This document shows, in pieces, positions 15,139 to 22,661 of a stretch of DNA of 64,000 bases (the first letter of the stretch is position 1; the number at the start of each line of letters is the position of its first letter). Made by a program: the position numbers and the translations under genes. Source of the stretch: Embleya scabrispora DSM 41855 (GTDB taxonomy: Bacteria; Actinomycetota; Actinomycetes; Streptomycetales; Streptomycetaceae); assembly GCF_000372745.1 (NCBI RefSeq), contig NZ_KB889730.1, positions 131 through 64,130 on the forward strand, written 5' to 3'. Below the pieces are notes generated by a model, which worked only from the letters and a program-made list of their open reading frames with translations, was not told the origin of the DNA and searched no databases.

Positions 15139-18100
15139 TCACCCCACCGGTGGCTCGCCCGCCGCCGACCCGGCCACGTACACCGGCAGTTCGTGCACGT
15201 GGGCGCGGCCCGGCGCGAGCGTGTCCACGGCGAGCCGGCCCAGGTGCGGGTGGTGGGTGAACAGCACCACCTGGAACCGGTCGGCCATCGCGTCCAGCAC
15301 CGTGAGCATCGCCCGCGTGCGCCCGTCGTCGAAGGTCATCGCGATGTCGTCGAGCACTATCGGCATCGCCCGGCCGGCGTCCGCGTACGCGTCCAACGAG
15401 GCCAGCCGCAGCGCCAGATAGAGCTGGTCGCGGGTGCCCTCGCTCATCTCGTCCACACCGATCGACGCGGCCGTGAAAGCGGCGTCGAAGCCGTGCGCGG
15501 GGGCGGACGAGGAGCCGCCGGCGCGGCGCGCGCGCAGCACCGGGGCACCCTTGCGGCCGTCGGTCTCCACGAGCAGCCGATCGAAGCGCCCCGCGGTGAG
15601 CGCGGTGAAGACCTCCTCCGCCCGGGCCAGCACCGGAGCCTGGTTCTGTTTGCGGTAGTCCTCCATGCAGCGCAGCAGCACCTCGCGGGCCAGCCGCAGC
15701 CGGACGAACTCCTCGGTGTCCTCGGCGATCGCCGCGACCGTGCCGGCCGCCTCCTCCTGCGCCCGGGCGGCAGCCGTCGACTCGCGTTCCATGTCCAGCA
15801 CGATCTGCCGGCGCCGGCCCAGTGCCTCGCCCGCCGCGGCGTACGCCGCCTCGGCCTCCTCGACGCGGCGCGCCGCGTCCTCGATCTCCACGTCGAGTTC
15901 CTCGGGCGCGTAGCGCGCGGCCTCCTGTTCGACCTCCGGCGACAACAGCTCGCGATGCTCGGCCAGTGCCCGCTCGATCTCCCGCAGCCGTGCGGATCGC
16001 CCCACCGCGCGGCGCAGTTCGTCGGTGTCGGCGGCGCCGGCCTTGGCGACCAGCGCGGCGAGTGCGCCCGCGATGTGCTCGACGGCCTCCCGCCCGGCCG
16101 CGACCGTCCGCTCCAGCCGGGCGATCCGCTCGGCAAGCCGATCGCGGGCCTGTTCGGCATTGCGGGCCCGGACGAGCTCCTCGTGCAGCGCGAGCACCGC
16201 CGCGAACGGCGGCCGGCCGTCGACCTCGGTCGGCACCGGGCGCCCGCAGCCGGCGAACACCTCGGCCACACGCGCACCGAAGCCGGCCACCCGGTCGGCC
16301 GCGCGGACCCGACGCAGCTCCGCCTCGGCCGCGTGGCCGACCGACGCCGCCACCTTGGCCAGCGTGCCCACGGCGGCGGCGACCGTGTCGGGGTCGCCCT
16401 CGGGCAGGTCCAAGCCGTGCACCAGGTCGTACCAGCGCTGCTCCCACGCGGCACGCTCGTCCCGGGCCCGATCCGACTCCGCGCCCGCCTCGGCGAGTTC
16501 GGCCTCGGCCTCGCGCACGGCCGCGAGCGCGCTCTCGCGCACCCGCGCCGCGTCGGCGAGCGCGTCGCGGCGGGCGTCCGCCTGTTCGATCAGCGCGGCC
16601 AGGGTGCTCGTCGTGGTCGGTGCGCCGGACTCGGCCAGCGCGGTGCGAAAGGCGGTCACCAATTCGTCGACTCGCTCGCGGCCGGCGGCCGATCGGGCCC
16701 GCGCCGTGCGCGCCTCGACCTCGACCCGGGCCAGGTCCCGGATCGCGTCCAGCAACGCGGCGGCGTCGTGCGGATCCGGCGCGGGCAGGCCGGCGGCGGC
16801 CCACGCCCGCGTCCACCGCTTCGCGAGCTCGTCCCGACGCTCGATCGCCTCCTGCCGCCGCTCGGCCAGTCGGGCCAGCGTGCGTTCGTCGTGGTCGAGG
16901 TCCACCAGGAGTCGGCCGCGCCGGACCGCGTCCTCGGCCCGGCGGGCGATCCGCTCGGCGATCTCGTCCGCGGCCCGAACCGCCTGCTCGAACGCGTCGA
17001 TCCGGTCGTCGGTCAGCGGCGGACTCGCGCATATCCGCGTCCACAGCAGATCGCGCTCGGTGCGGGCGGCGGCCCAGTCGCCCGACGTGGGCGGCGGATC
17101 GGCCGGCGAGAGCCGGGCCAACTCGCGGCACCGCGCGTCGTGCTCGGCCACCGCCGCGTCCTGGGCCTTGGTGATCGTGTGCAGTTCGTCCAGGACCCGA
17201 GTCGTCTGCTCCACGTGCTCGGCGACCCACTCCCGGCCGGGCAGCCGCAGCCGCGCCGCCCGGTCGTCGGCGAACAGGGCCGGGTCGTGCAGACCGTGCC
17301 GGGCGCGCAGATCGTCCGCTTCGCGTTCGAGCTCGGCCGCCCGCTGCTCGTCGCGGGCGATGTCCTCGATCAGGCCGCCCGGCACCGCCCGACGCAGCGC
17401 GCGCAACGCGGCCGGGTCGCCGGGCTCGGGAATCAGGTCGCGGGTCGCCCGGGCCGCCTCCAGCCGGGCGCGACGATGGGCGACCTGCTCGGCGGCGCCG
17501 GTGAGCCGGGCCTCGCACATCTTGAGCCGGTCGCGCAGCTCGGTCACCCGTTCGCCCACGCCGGCCGGCACGTCGTACGCGGTCGGGTCGTCGAGGGCGC
17601 GGTCCGGGCGCACCCGGGACAGCAGTTCGGCGGCGCCCGCCCGGGTCTGCGAGGCCTCGGCGTCGGCGTCGGCGGCCAGGTCGACCGCGTCGCGAACGGC
17701 TGCGACGTCCGCGTGCAGCGCGTCCACCTCGGCGGCGTGCGCCGACAACGCCCGGTCCAGCACCACCTCGGCCGACTCTCGGCGGGCCTCGGCGAGATCC
17801 CGCGCGGCCCGGGCGGCCTCCCCCGCCGCCTCGCGGGCCCGCTCGTCCAACGCGGCGAGTTCGGCCGCGAGGTCGGCGGCGACCGGTGGGCCCTCGGCGA
17901 GCAACGCGGCCCGCTCGGCGTCCAGCGCGCTCCTGCGGGCCAGTACCGGAAGCGCCTGCCGTATGCGATCCAGCCGGTTCGCCGCGGCGCGCGCGTCGCT
18001 GCGGTCGCGGCCGAGCCGGTCGCGCTCCTCCTCGGCGCGCCCGGCCTCCTTGACCGCCTCGCCGAACACCGAGGGCGCCAGGCCGTCGTCCTGGACCCGC

Positions 18101-18672
18101 TTGCGCAGCCGGCTCAGCTCGGTCAGCCCGGCGTTGATCCGCTGGTTCTTTCCGCGCGTCTTGTACAGCTCGTCGGCGCGCTCCTCCAGGCGGGTCAGCA
18201 CCTCGCCGAGCCGGGCCGAGGAGCGCGATTCGAACAGCGCCCGCCCGATGTCGCCCTCGCCCCGGAGCAGTTCGGCCCCGCCCTCGCGCAGCCCGGCGTG
18301 GTCCAGCGCGAACACGTGCCGGAAGTCGTCCCGGCCCACACCCGCGAGCACCCGGGTCAGCTCGGTCTCGGCGAGCACCGTGCCGTCCGCGCGGGTGAGC
18401 GGGTTCTTGTCCCGCTTGTGCCGCACCACGTCCAGCACGCCCCCGTGCTCGTCACGGACCAGCGCGCCGAGCCTGAGATCGCGCATCGCGTGCACGAAGT
18501 CGTACGAGGTCTGCCGGTCCATCCCGTACAGGAGTTGGTCCAGGGCGTGCCGCACGGTGGACTTGCCGGCCTCGTTCGGGCCGCAGATCACGTGCACGCC
18601 CGGCGCGCCGAGCTCGATGTGCCGGTCGGTGAAGCAGCCGAACGCGATCAGGTCGAGCCGATCGATTCTCAT
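15139..18672 (-). CDS. SbcC/YhaN-like AAA ATPase of DNA repair
   Basis: A 1177-residue SMC-like protein. It starts [20 protein letters not shown], with Walker A GPNEAGKST at residues 31-39, the form shared with YhaN and RecF-like proteins. A long Arg/Glu/Ala-rich coiled coil occupies about residues 180-1030. The C-terminal lobe has the signature MSEGTRDQLYLALRLA and the Walker B MPIVLDDIAMTFDDGR, where the usual DE pair is DD. It should act with the nuclease encoded upstream as an ATP-driven DNA-end processing complex. Its ATG overlaps the nuclease stop by four bases (ATGA at 18672-18669). The open frame on this strand extends to 19401 but that portion is antisense shadow. Confidence 0.85.
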   Translation of the reverse strand: MRIDRLDLIAFGCFTDRHIELGAPGVHVICGPNEAGKSTVRHALDQLLYGMDRQTSYDFVHAMRDLRLGALVRDEHGGVLDVVRHKRDKNPLTRADGTVLAETELTRVLAGVGRDDFRHVFALDHAGLREGGAELLRGEGDIGRALFESRSSARLGEVLTRLEERADELYKTRGKNQRINAGLTELSRLRKRVQDDGLAPSVFGEAVKEAGRAEEERDRLGRDRSDARAAANRLDRIRQALPVLARRSALDAERAALLAEGPPVAADLAAELAALDERAREAAGEAARAARDLAEARRESAEVVLDRALSAHAAEVDALHADVAAVRDAVDLAADADAEASQTRAGAAELLSRVRPDRALDDPTAYDVPAGVGERVTELRDRLKMCEARLTGAAEQVAHRRARLEAARATRDLIPEPGDPAALRALRRAVPGGLIEDIARDEQRAAELEREADDLRARHGLHDPALFADDRAARLRLPGREWVAEHVEQTTRVLDELHTITKAQDAAVAEHDARCRELARLSPADPPPTSGDWAAARTERDLLWTRICASPPLTDDRIDAFEQAVRAADEIAERIARRAEDAVRRGRLLVDLDHDERTLARLAERRQEAIERRDELAKRWTRAWAAAGLPAPDPHDAAALLDAIRDLARVEVEARTARARSAAGRERVDELVTAFRTALAESGAPTTTSTLAALIEQADARRDALADAARVRESALAAVREAEAELAEAGAESDRARDERAAWEQRWYDLVHGLDLPEGDPDTVAAAVGTLAKVAASVGHAAEAELRRVRAADRVAGFGARVAEVFAGCGRPVPTEVDGRPPFAAVLALHEELVRARNAEQARDRLAERIARLERTVAAGREAVEHIAGALAALVAKAGAADTDELRRAVGRSARLREIERALAEHRELLSPEVEQEAARYAPEELDVEIEDAARRVEEAEAAYAAAGEALGRRRQIVLDMERESTAAARAQEEAAGTVAAIAEDTEEFVRLRLAREVLLRCMEDYRKQNQAPVLARAEEVFTALTAGRFDRLLVETDGRKGAPVLRARRAGGSSSAPAHGFDAAFTAASIGVDEMSEGTRDQLYLALRLASLDAYADAGRAMPIVLDDIAMTFDDGRTRAMLTVLDAMADRFQVVLFTHHPHLGRLAVDTLAPGRAHVHELPVYVAGSAAGEPPVG

Positions 18673-19925
18673 CCGGACTCCCCGTCGGTCCCGGTGACCA
18701 GCGCGGTGAGCAGGTCGACCGCCTGATCGAAGATGTCCGCGCGCCAGGCCGGGTCCGCGGGCGCGATACCCTCCTCGGCCACCTTGGCGTCGAGCGTGCG
18801 CAGCCCCGGCACGGCCCGGACCAACTGTTCCAGTGCGGTGGGATCGGCGCGCAGCATCCTGGCGGTGCGCGCCAGGTCCTCCACCAGCGCGGGCAACTCG
18901 ACGCCCGCGTCGCCCAAATCGCGATGCCGGGTCTCCAGGCGGACCTTTTCCAGCCACACCCCGGAGAACTCGGCGGCCAGGGCGCGGGTTTCGAACACGA
19001 ACCGGCGTTCGTCCCGCCACAACGCCTCGTGTGCGTCGCTGGCGCCGACGATCCGGACCCGGGTGGCCAGCAACCGGTCGCCGGCCGCGGACCGCTCCTC
19101 GGCCAGGTGCCGGCGGACCGAATCCAGCACGTCCTCGATTCCGGTCGCCTCCGTCGCGTCCACGTCCAGCCGCGCCCAACGCACCACATCCAGGTCGCGG
19201 TGCTCGATCACGGCCCGGCCCCGGTCGCCGTCCACGGTGATCAGCGTCGCGCCCTTGGGGCCGGTCTCGCGGGCGTGCCGGCCCTGCACGTTGCCCGGGA
19301 AGACGATCCACGGCTCGGCCTCGTGCACCACCTCGCGCGTGTGCACGTGGCCGAGTGCCCAGTAGTCGTAGCCGCGCGAGACCAGGTCGCCGACGCTGCA
19401 CGGGGCGTAGTTCGCGTGGCCTTCGGCGCCGGTCAGCGCGGTGTGCAGCAGTCCGACGTTGAACATCCCGCCGCGCGGCGCCGGGTAGCTCACCGCGAGG
19501 TTGTCGGTCACGTCCCGGACGGCGAAGCCCTGGCCGTGCACGGCCAGTCCCAGGTCCTCGAACGCGATGGTCTCGGGCCGCACGGTGGAGAACCTGTGCA
19601 CGTTGGCGGGCAGGCGCAACTCGCGGGTGATCCGGCTGTCCGCGTCGTGGTTGCCCGCGACCAGCAGGACCGGGATGTCCGCCTCGGCCAGGCGGCGCAT
19701 CTGCACGGTGAAGAACAATCCCGTGTGGTAGTCCTTCCAGTCGCCGTCGTAGATGTCGCCCGCGAGCAGCACCGCGTCGACCGCCTCGGCCAGGGCCAGG
19801 TCCACCAGGTTGACCACCGCGTCGCGGGCCGCGCCGCGGATCCGGGTCGCGGGCGCTCCCTCGTAGCCGGAGAGTCCCCGCAGTGGGCTGTCGATGTGCA
19901 GGTCGGCGGCGTGCAGCAGCTTCAT
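18669..19925 (-). CDS. SbcD/YhaO-like metallophosphoesterase (DNA exonuclease subunit)
   Basis: A 418-residue calcineurin-like phosphoesterase. All metal ligands are visible: [28 protein letters not shown] and LGHVHTREV. The N-terminal 270 residues form the nuclease; the C-terminal 150 residues form the capping domain that in Mre11/SbcD relatives meets the ATPase coiled-coil base. The longer C-terminus fits YhaO better than SbcD. It begins at ATG 19925 ([17 protein letters not shown]) and is the first gene of the two-gene unit with the ATPase. The pair probably processes DNA ends or blocked breaks; a second, RecBCD/AdnAB-type system elsewhere cannot be seen here. Confidence 0.87.
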   Translation of the reverse strand: MKLLHAADLHIDSPLRGLSGYEGAPATRIRGAARDAVVNLVDLALAEAVDAVLLAGDIYDGDWKDYHTGLFFTVQMRRLAEADIPVLLVAGNHDADSRITRELRLPANVHRFSTVRPETIAFEDLGLAVHGQGFAVRDVTDNLAVSYPAPRGGMFNVGLLHTALTGAEGHANYAPCSVGDLVSRGYDYWALGHVHTREVVHEAEPWIVFPGNVQGRHARETGPKGATLITVDGDRGRAVIEHRDLDVVRWARLDVDATEATGIEDVLDSVRRHLAEERSAAGDRLLATRVRIVGASDAHEALWRDERRFVFETRALAAEFSGVWLEKVRLETRHRDLGDAGVELPALVEDLARTARMLRADPTALEQLVRAVPGLRTLDAKVAEEGIAPADPAWRADIFDQAVDLLTALVTGTDGESG

Positions 19926-20120
19926 CGAGCGGGGCGCCTCCGGTCGGCGGTCACACGGGCAGCCCAGGATAGGCATACGACACCGACAGGGCGGCGGTTT
20001 CGGTCCGGTCCGGCAAGGGTGGGGCTGGCCCCACCCCCTATCCGCCAGGCACCTACCTGGTTCGCGGGCGGTCGTTTGGCCAGGCTGGAGGAAACGCTGC
20101 ACATCCGTCCGGGAGTCGCC

Positions 20121-20468
20121 GTGACAGTTCGCCCCACCGACCGGAGCCGGTCGGCCCCGACTGCTCTCGCCGCCTGCGCGGTCTGCGCGGTGGCCGGCGC
20201 GATCCTGTGCCTGGCGGCCGCCCATCGGTACGGGTTCTCCGCCGACGTGGACCTGATCGGATTGTTGCGCCGGCCCGCGCCGCCGCTCACGCTGGTGTTC
20301 GGCGTCTGCGGTCTGCTGGTGGCGCTGCGCGCCCGGCCGGGCAGCGGAAAACCGGTTGAACCGGACCGGCGTTCGGCGGCACTGTGGAGACTCCGCCGAA
20401 GGGCGGTGGGTACGAGCGGGCCGCCCCGTCACGGGGAGGGGGCGACCCACTCACGCACTACTGGTTAG
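20121..20468 (+). CDS. Putative small membrane protein
   Basis: A possible 115-residue protein from GTG 20121, with GGGAG five bases upstream. Two hydrophobic segments are visible: ALAACAVCAVAGAILCLAAA near residues 15-35 and LTLVFGVCGLLVALRA near residues 60-75; the C-terminal third is Arg/Gly/Thr-rich and looks unstructured. I do not recognise a family. It ends 22 bases before tRNA-Val and is divergent from the SbcD-like gene. The reading frame is open far upstream on this strand only because of GC bias, so the start is chosen on the ribosome binding site and the hydrophobic region. Confidence 0.45.
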   Translation: MTVRPTDRSRSAPTALAACAVCAVAGAILCLAAAHRYGFSADVDLIGLLRRPAPPLTLVFGVCGLLVALRARPGSGKPVEPDRRSAALWRLRRRAVGTSGPPRHGEGATHSRTTG

Positions 20469-20490
20469 GATGTGCACGAAACCTACGCAG

Positions 20491-20562
20491 GCTCGCGTAG
20501 CTCAGCGGGAGAGCGCCTCGTTCACACCGAGGAAGTCACTGGTTCGATCCCAGTCGTGAGCA
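20491..20562 (+). tRNA. tRNA-Val (anticodon CAC)
   Basis: A full cloverleaf of 72 bases. Acceptor GCTCGCG (20491-20497) pairs with CGTGAGC (20555-20561) with one G-T wobble; D stem GCTC/GAGC; anticodon stem CCTCG/CGAGG with loop TTCACAC, anticodon CAC at 20523-20525; T arm ACTGG-TTCGATC-CCAGT; discriminator A at 20562. The 3' CCA is not encoded. It reads GTG valine codons. A terminator hairpin follows 28 bases downstream. Confidence 0.95.
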
Positions 20563-20566
20563 CCGA

Positions 20567-21115
20567 TCATCGGATGATCCGCATCAATCGAGGGCCGCTC
20601 CTGTGAGCGGCCCTCGGCACGTCCAGGAGAGTGCCCGGCAACAGTCGGTCCGGATCCGGGCCGATCACATCGCTGTTCGCCGCGTACAGCGCCCGCCACC
20701 CGCCGATCACGCCCAGGTCGCGAGCGATCGAGGACAGGGTGTCGCCCGCCTTGACCGTGTAGGTGGCCCCGAGCAGCCCGGCCTGTCGGGCACACTGCGG
20801 CCACGCCTCCCAGCCCTGCGTCCGCAGGATCTTCTCGGCGACGGTGATCTGTTCCCGGCGGGTGGCCCGATCCGGGCGGGTGGCGTACTCCTGCCCGCCC
20901 GCCTCGTTCCAGGTGCTCGGCATGATCTGCAGCCCGCCGTAGTAGCCGTTCCCGGTGTTCATGTCCCAGCGACCACTGCTCTCGCAGTCCGCGATCCGAT
21001 CCCAGATCCGGTCCTCGACCGCCATGGCGGGTGCGGCCGGCACCACGACCAGCCCGGCACCCACAACGCCGGCGAGCAGGAACAGGACGGACGATCCGAT
21101 CATCAGCTTGGCCAT
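20567..21115 (-). CDS. Secreted Rpf-like transglycosylase with LysM domain
   Basis: A 182-residue exported protein starting MAKLMIGSSVLFLLAGVVG with a signal peptide ending near PAMA. The resuscitation-promoting-factor-like domain follows: WDRIADCESSGRWDMNTG (with the catalytic glutamate in CES) and [19 protein letters not shown]. The C-terminal LysM domain is [17 protein letters not shown] to LLPGTLLDV. Such enzymes cut peptidoglycan and can support spore germination or regrowth. The last 15 codons (PRAAHRSGPRLMRIIR) run through the terminator hairpin of the convergent tRNA-Val and end five bases from the tRNA, an unusually tight arrangement. It is a shorter sister of the Rpf at 53294-54028. 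Confidence 0.88.
   Translation of the reverse strand: MAKLMIGSSVLFLLAGVVGAGLVVVPAAPAMAVEDRIWDRIADCESSGRWDMNTGNGYYGGLQIMPSTWNEAGGQEYATRPDRATRREQITVAEKILRTQGWEAWPQCARQAGLLGATYTVKAGDTLSSIARDLGVIGGWRALYAANSDVIGPDPDRLLPGTLLDVPRAAHRSGPRLMRIIR
20590..20615 (+). terminator. Rho-independent-type hairpin after tRNA-Val
   Basis: Perfect 11-bp stem GAGGGCCGCTC / GAGCGGCCCTC with the four-base loop CTGT, 28 bases past the tRNA. No T-tract follows, as usual in actinomycetes. It lies inside the 3' end of the convergent Rpf-LysM gene. Confidence 0.75.
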
Positions 21116-21334
21116 GCCAGCCGACAGTAGGCAGTGAACGCCCGGAATCGGGCGACCCGACCGGCGGCAGGCCGACGAATCACCCGAGTGCCCCAACGCG
21201 GACAACCCCGCGCCGGGCACGGTCGCCCGCGCGGGCGGCCCCGGGTCGTGTCCGGGGCAATTCGTGTCCGGAGGCGGGTCCCGGTGCCGGGACCGGAAAC
21301 GTCGACCGGGAAGGTCGACCGGTTCTCGGCGGTC

Positions 21335-21637
21335 CTAGCCGAGGTCCGGCAGCAGGCCGGAGGGGATGTCCAGCCCCGAGGGGATCAGTCCGGACGGCAA
21401 CAACCCCGAGGGCAGACCCGGCTGTTGGGGTGCCCGGGTCACGGGGGTCTTGCTCGGGCTGTCGCCGCCGTCGTCGCCGCGGGCGATCAGGATGATCACG
21501 GTCACCACGGCCGCCACCACCACGAGCGCGATCACCAGCGTGATCAACGGGTTGCCGCGCCGGCCGCCGCGCTGTGCGGGCGGGGGCGGCTGCCCCGGTT
21601 GTTGCGGATAGGGCGATGGCGGTTCGTGGTGCGACAC
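21335..21637 (-). CDS. Small proline-rich single-pass membrane protein
   Basis: A 100-residue protein. The N-terminal 30 residues are proline/glutamine-rich (YPQQPGQPPPP) and presumably cytosolic. One membrane segment follows (NPLITLVIALVVVAAVVTVI). The outer C-terminal tail ends in a short degenerate repeat, PSGLLPSGLIPSGL then DIPSGLLPDLG, visible in the DNA as repeated CCGGACGG/CCCGAGGG blocks at 21340-21420. I do not recognise a named family; single-pass proteins with a Pro-rich cytosolic arm are common in actinomycete envelopes. It is a single gene with about 220-250 bases of quiet sequence on either side. Confidence 0.75.
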   Translation of the reverse strand: MSHHEPPSPYPQQPGQPPPPAQRGGRRGNPLITLVIALVVVAAVVTVIILIARGDDGGDSPSKTPVTRAPQQPGLPSGLLPSGLIPSGLDIPSGLLPDLG

Positions 21638-21883
21638 GGCTTCGACTCCCCCAAGCGACCGGTGCCGGGGCCGAAATATCCCCGAACACCCATGCTGTCA
21701 CGATCGGGATGCCCAGGTGTCGGTCTACCGAAGTCCAGGCAAAGTGATCACCGAATCGAGGGGAATCCCGAACCGAACCGGCACGGAACGACCGTTTCCG
21801 ACCCTGTCGCCGGACGCCCGGAACGGTGCGTCACCCGCCCGCGCCCTCGGTCGGCACGGACCCTCGGTCGGCCAAGTCCTCGG

Positions 21884-22462
21884 TCAGCTCAGGTCCTTGG
21901 TCAGCAGTTCGAACTCCAGATCGTCGCGCAGCGGCCTGCCGAAGCGTTCGTTGCCGTACGGGAAGGGGGACAACACGCCGGTGCGGGCGAAGCCACGCCG
22001 CTCGTACCAGGCGATCAGCTCCTCGCGCTGGCGTATGACGGTCATCTGCATGCGCTTGGCGCCCCACCGCTCCACCGCGACCCGCTCGGCCTCGCCCAAC
22101 AGCGAACGGCCCAGGCCGCCGCCCTGCCGGCCCGGTCGGATCGCGAACATCCCGAAGTAGACGACCGAGTCCGCGCGGTGCTCCAACTGACAACAACCCA
22201 GCGGCACACCGTCGCGCTCGGCGATCCACATCACACTGTCGGCCCCATCGACCACCGCCGCGACGCCCTCGACGTCGGTGCGTTGCCCCTCCAGGAGGTG
22301 CGCTTCGGTGGTCCAGCCCCGTCGGCTCTCGTCGCCGCGATAGGCGGACTCGATCAGCTCCACCAGGGCAGGGATGTCGGTTGATTCGGCTTGGCGGAAG
22401 GAAACGGATATGAGCCCCTCGGGGGACTCGTGCGTCCGCGTCGACGCGTCCTGCGGCACCAT
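21884..22462 (-). CDS. GNAT-family N-acetyltransferase
   Basis: A 192-residue acetyltransferase. The GNAT core runs from ISVSFRQAESTDIPALVELI to LIAWYERRGFARTGV. The acetyl-CoA loop is the R/Q-x-x-G-x-G/A form IRPGRQGGGLGRSLL, and the WYERRGF strand near the C-terminus is typical. The substrate cannot be predicted. ATG 22462 was chosen from the family's usual N-terminal length; the frame stays open upstream to 22771 but enters antisense sequence of the next gene's leader. It is divergent from the GT87-PAP2 gene. Confidence 0.82.
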   Translation of the reverse strand: MVPQDASTRTHESPEGLISVSFRQAESTDIPALVELIESAYRGDESRRGWTTEAHLLEGQRTDVEGVAAVVDGADSVMWIAERDGVPLGCCQLEHRADSVVYFGMFAIRPGRQGGGLGRSLLGEAERVAVERWGAKRMQMTVIRQREELIAWYERRGFARTGVLSPFPYGNERFGRPLRDDLEFELLTKDLS

Positions 22463-22661
22463 TGTTGTTTCTCGCCCCTCGTCGATTCGGCGATGTGTTC
22501 CATGCCGCCCCCGAGCGTACGGCGCGGGTTCCGCGAGGACCCCTCCGCTTTCGGTCCCGCTCGGGCGGTGACAAGGTGTCCGGAGCGTGGCAACCGGGTG
22601 GCCTCGCCACGGATCGAGGGCCATCGGGCGACAAGACACGGAAAAACGGGAGAAGTCGCAC

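Noticed and set aside
15193-18726. Open plus-strand frame of 1177 codons opposite the SbcC-like gene
   Set aside because: It is an antisense shadow created by GC bias; no start signal, no recognisable domain, and the minus-strand gene has Walker motifs.
20491-20620. tRNA attachment site of an integrated element
   Set aside because: No integrase nearby and no second copy of the tRNA 3' end that I can see in the window; the same holds for the other three tRNAs.
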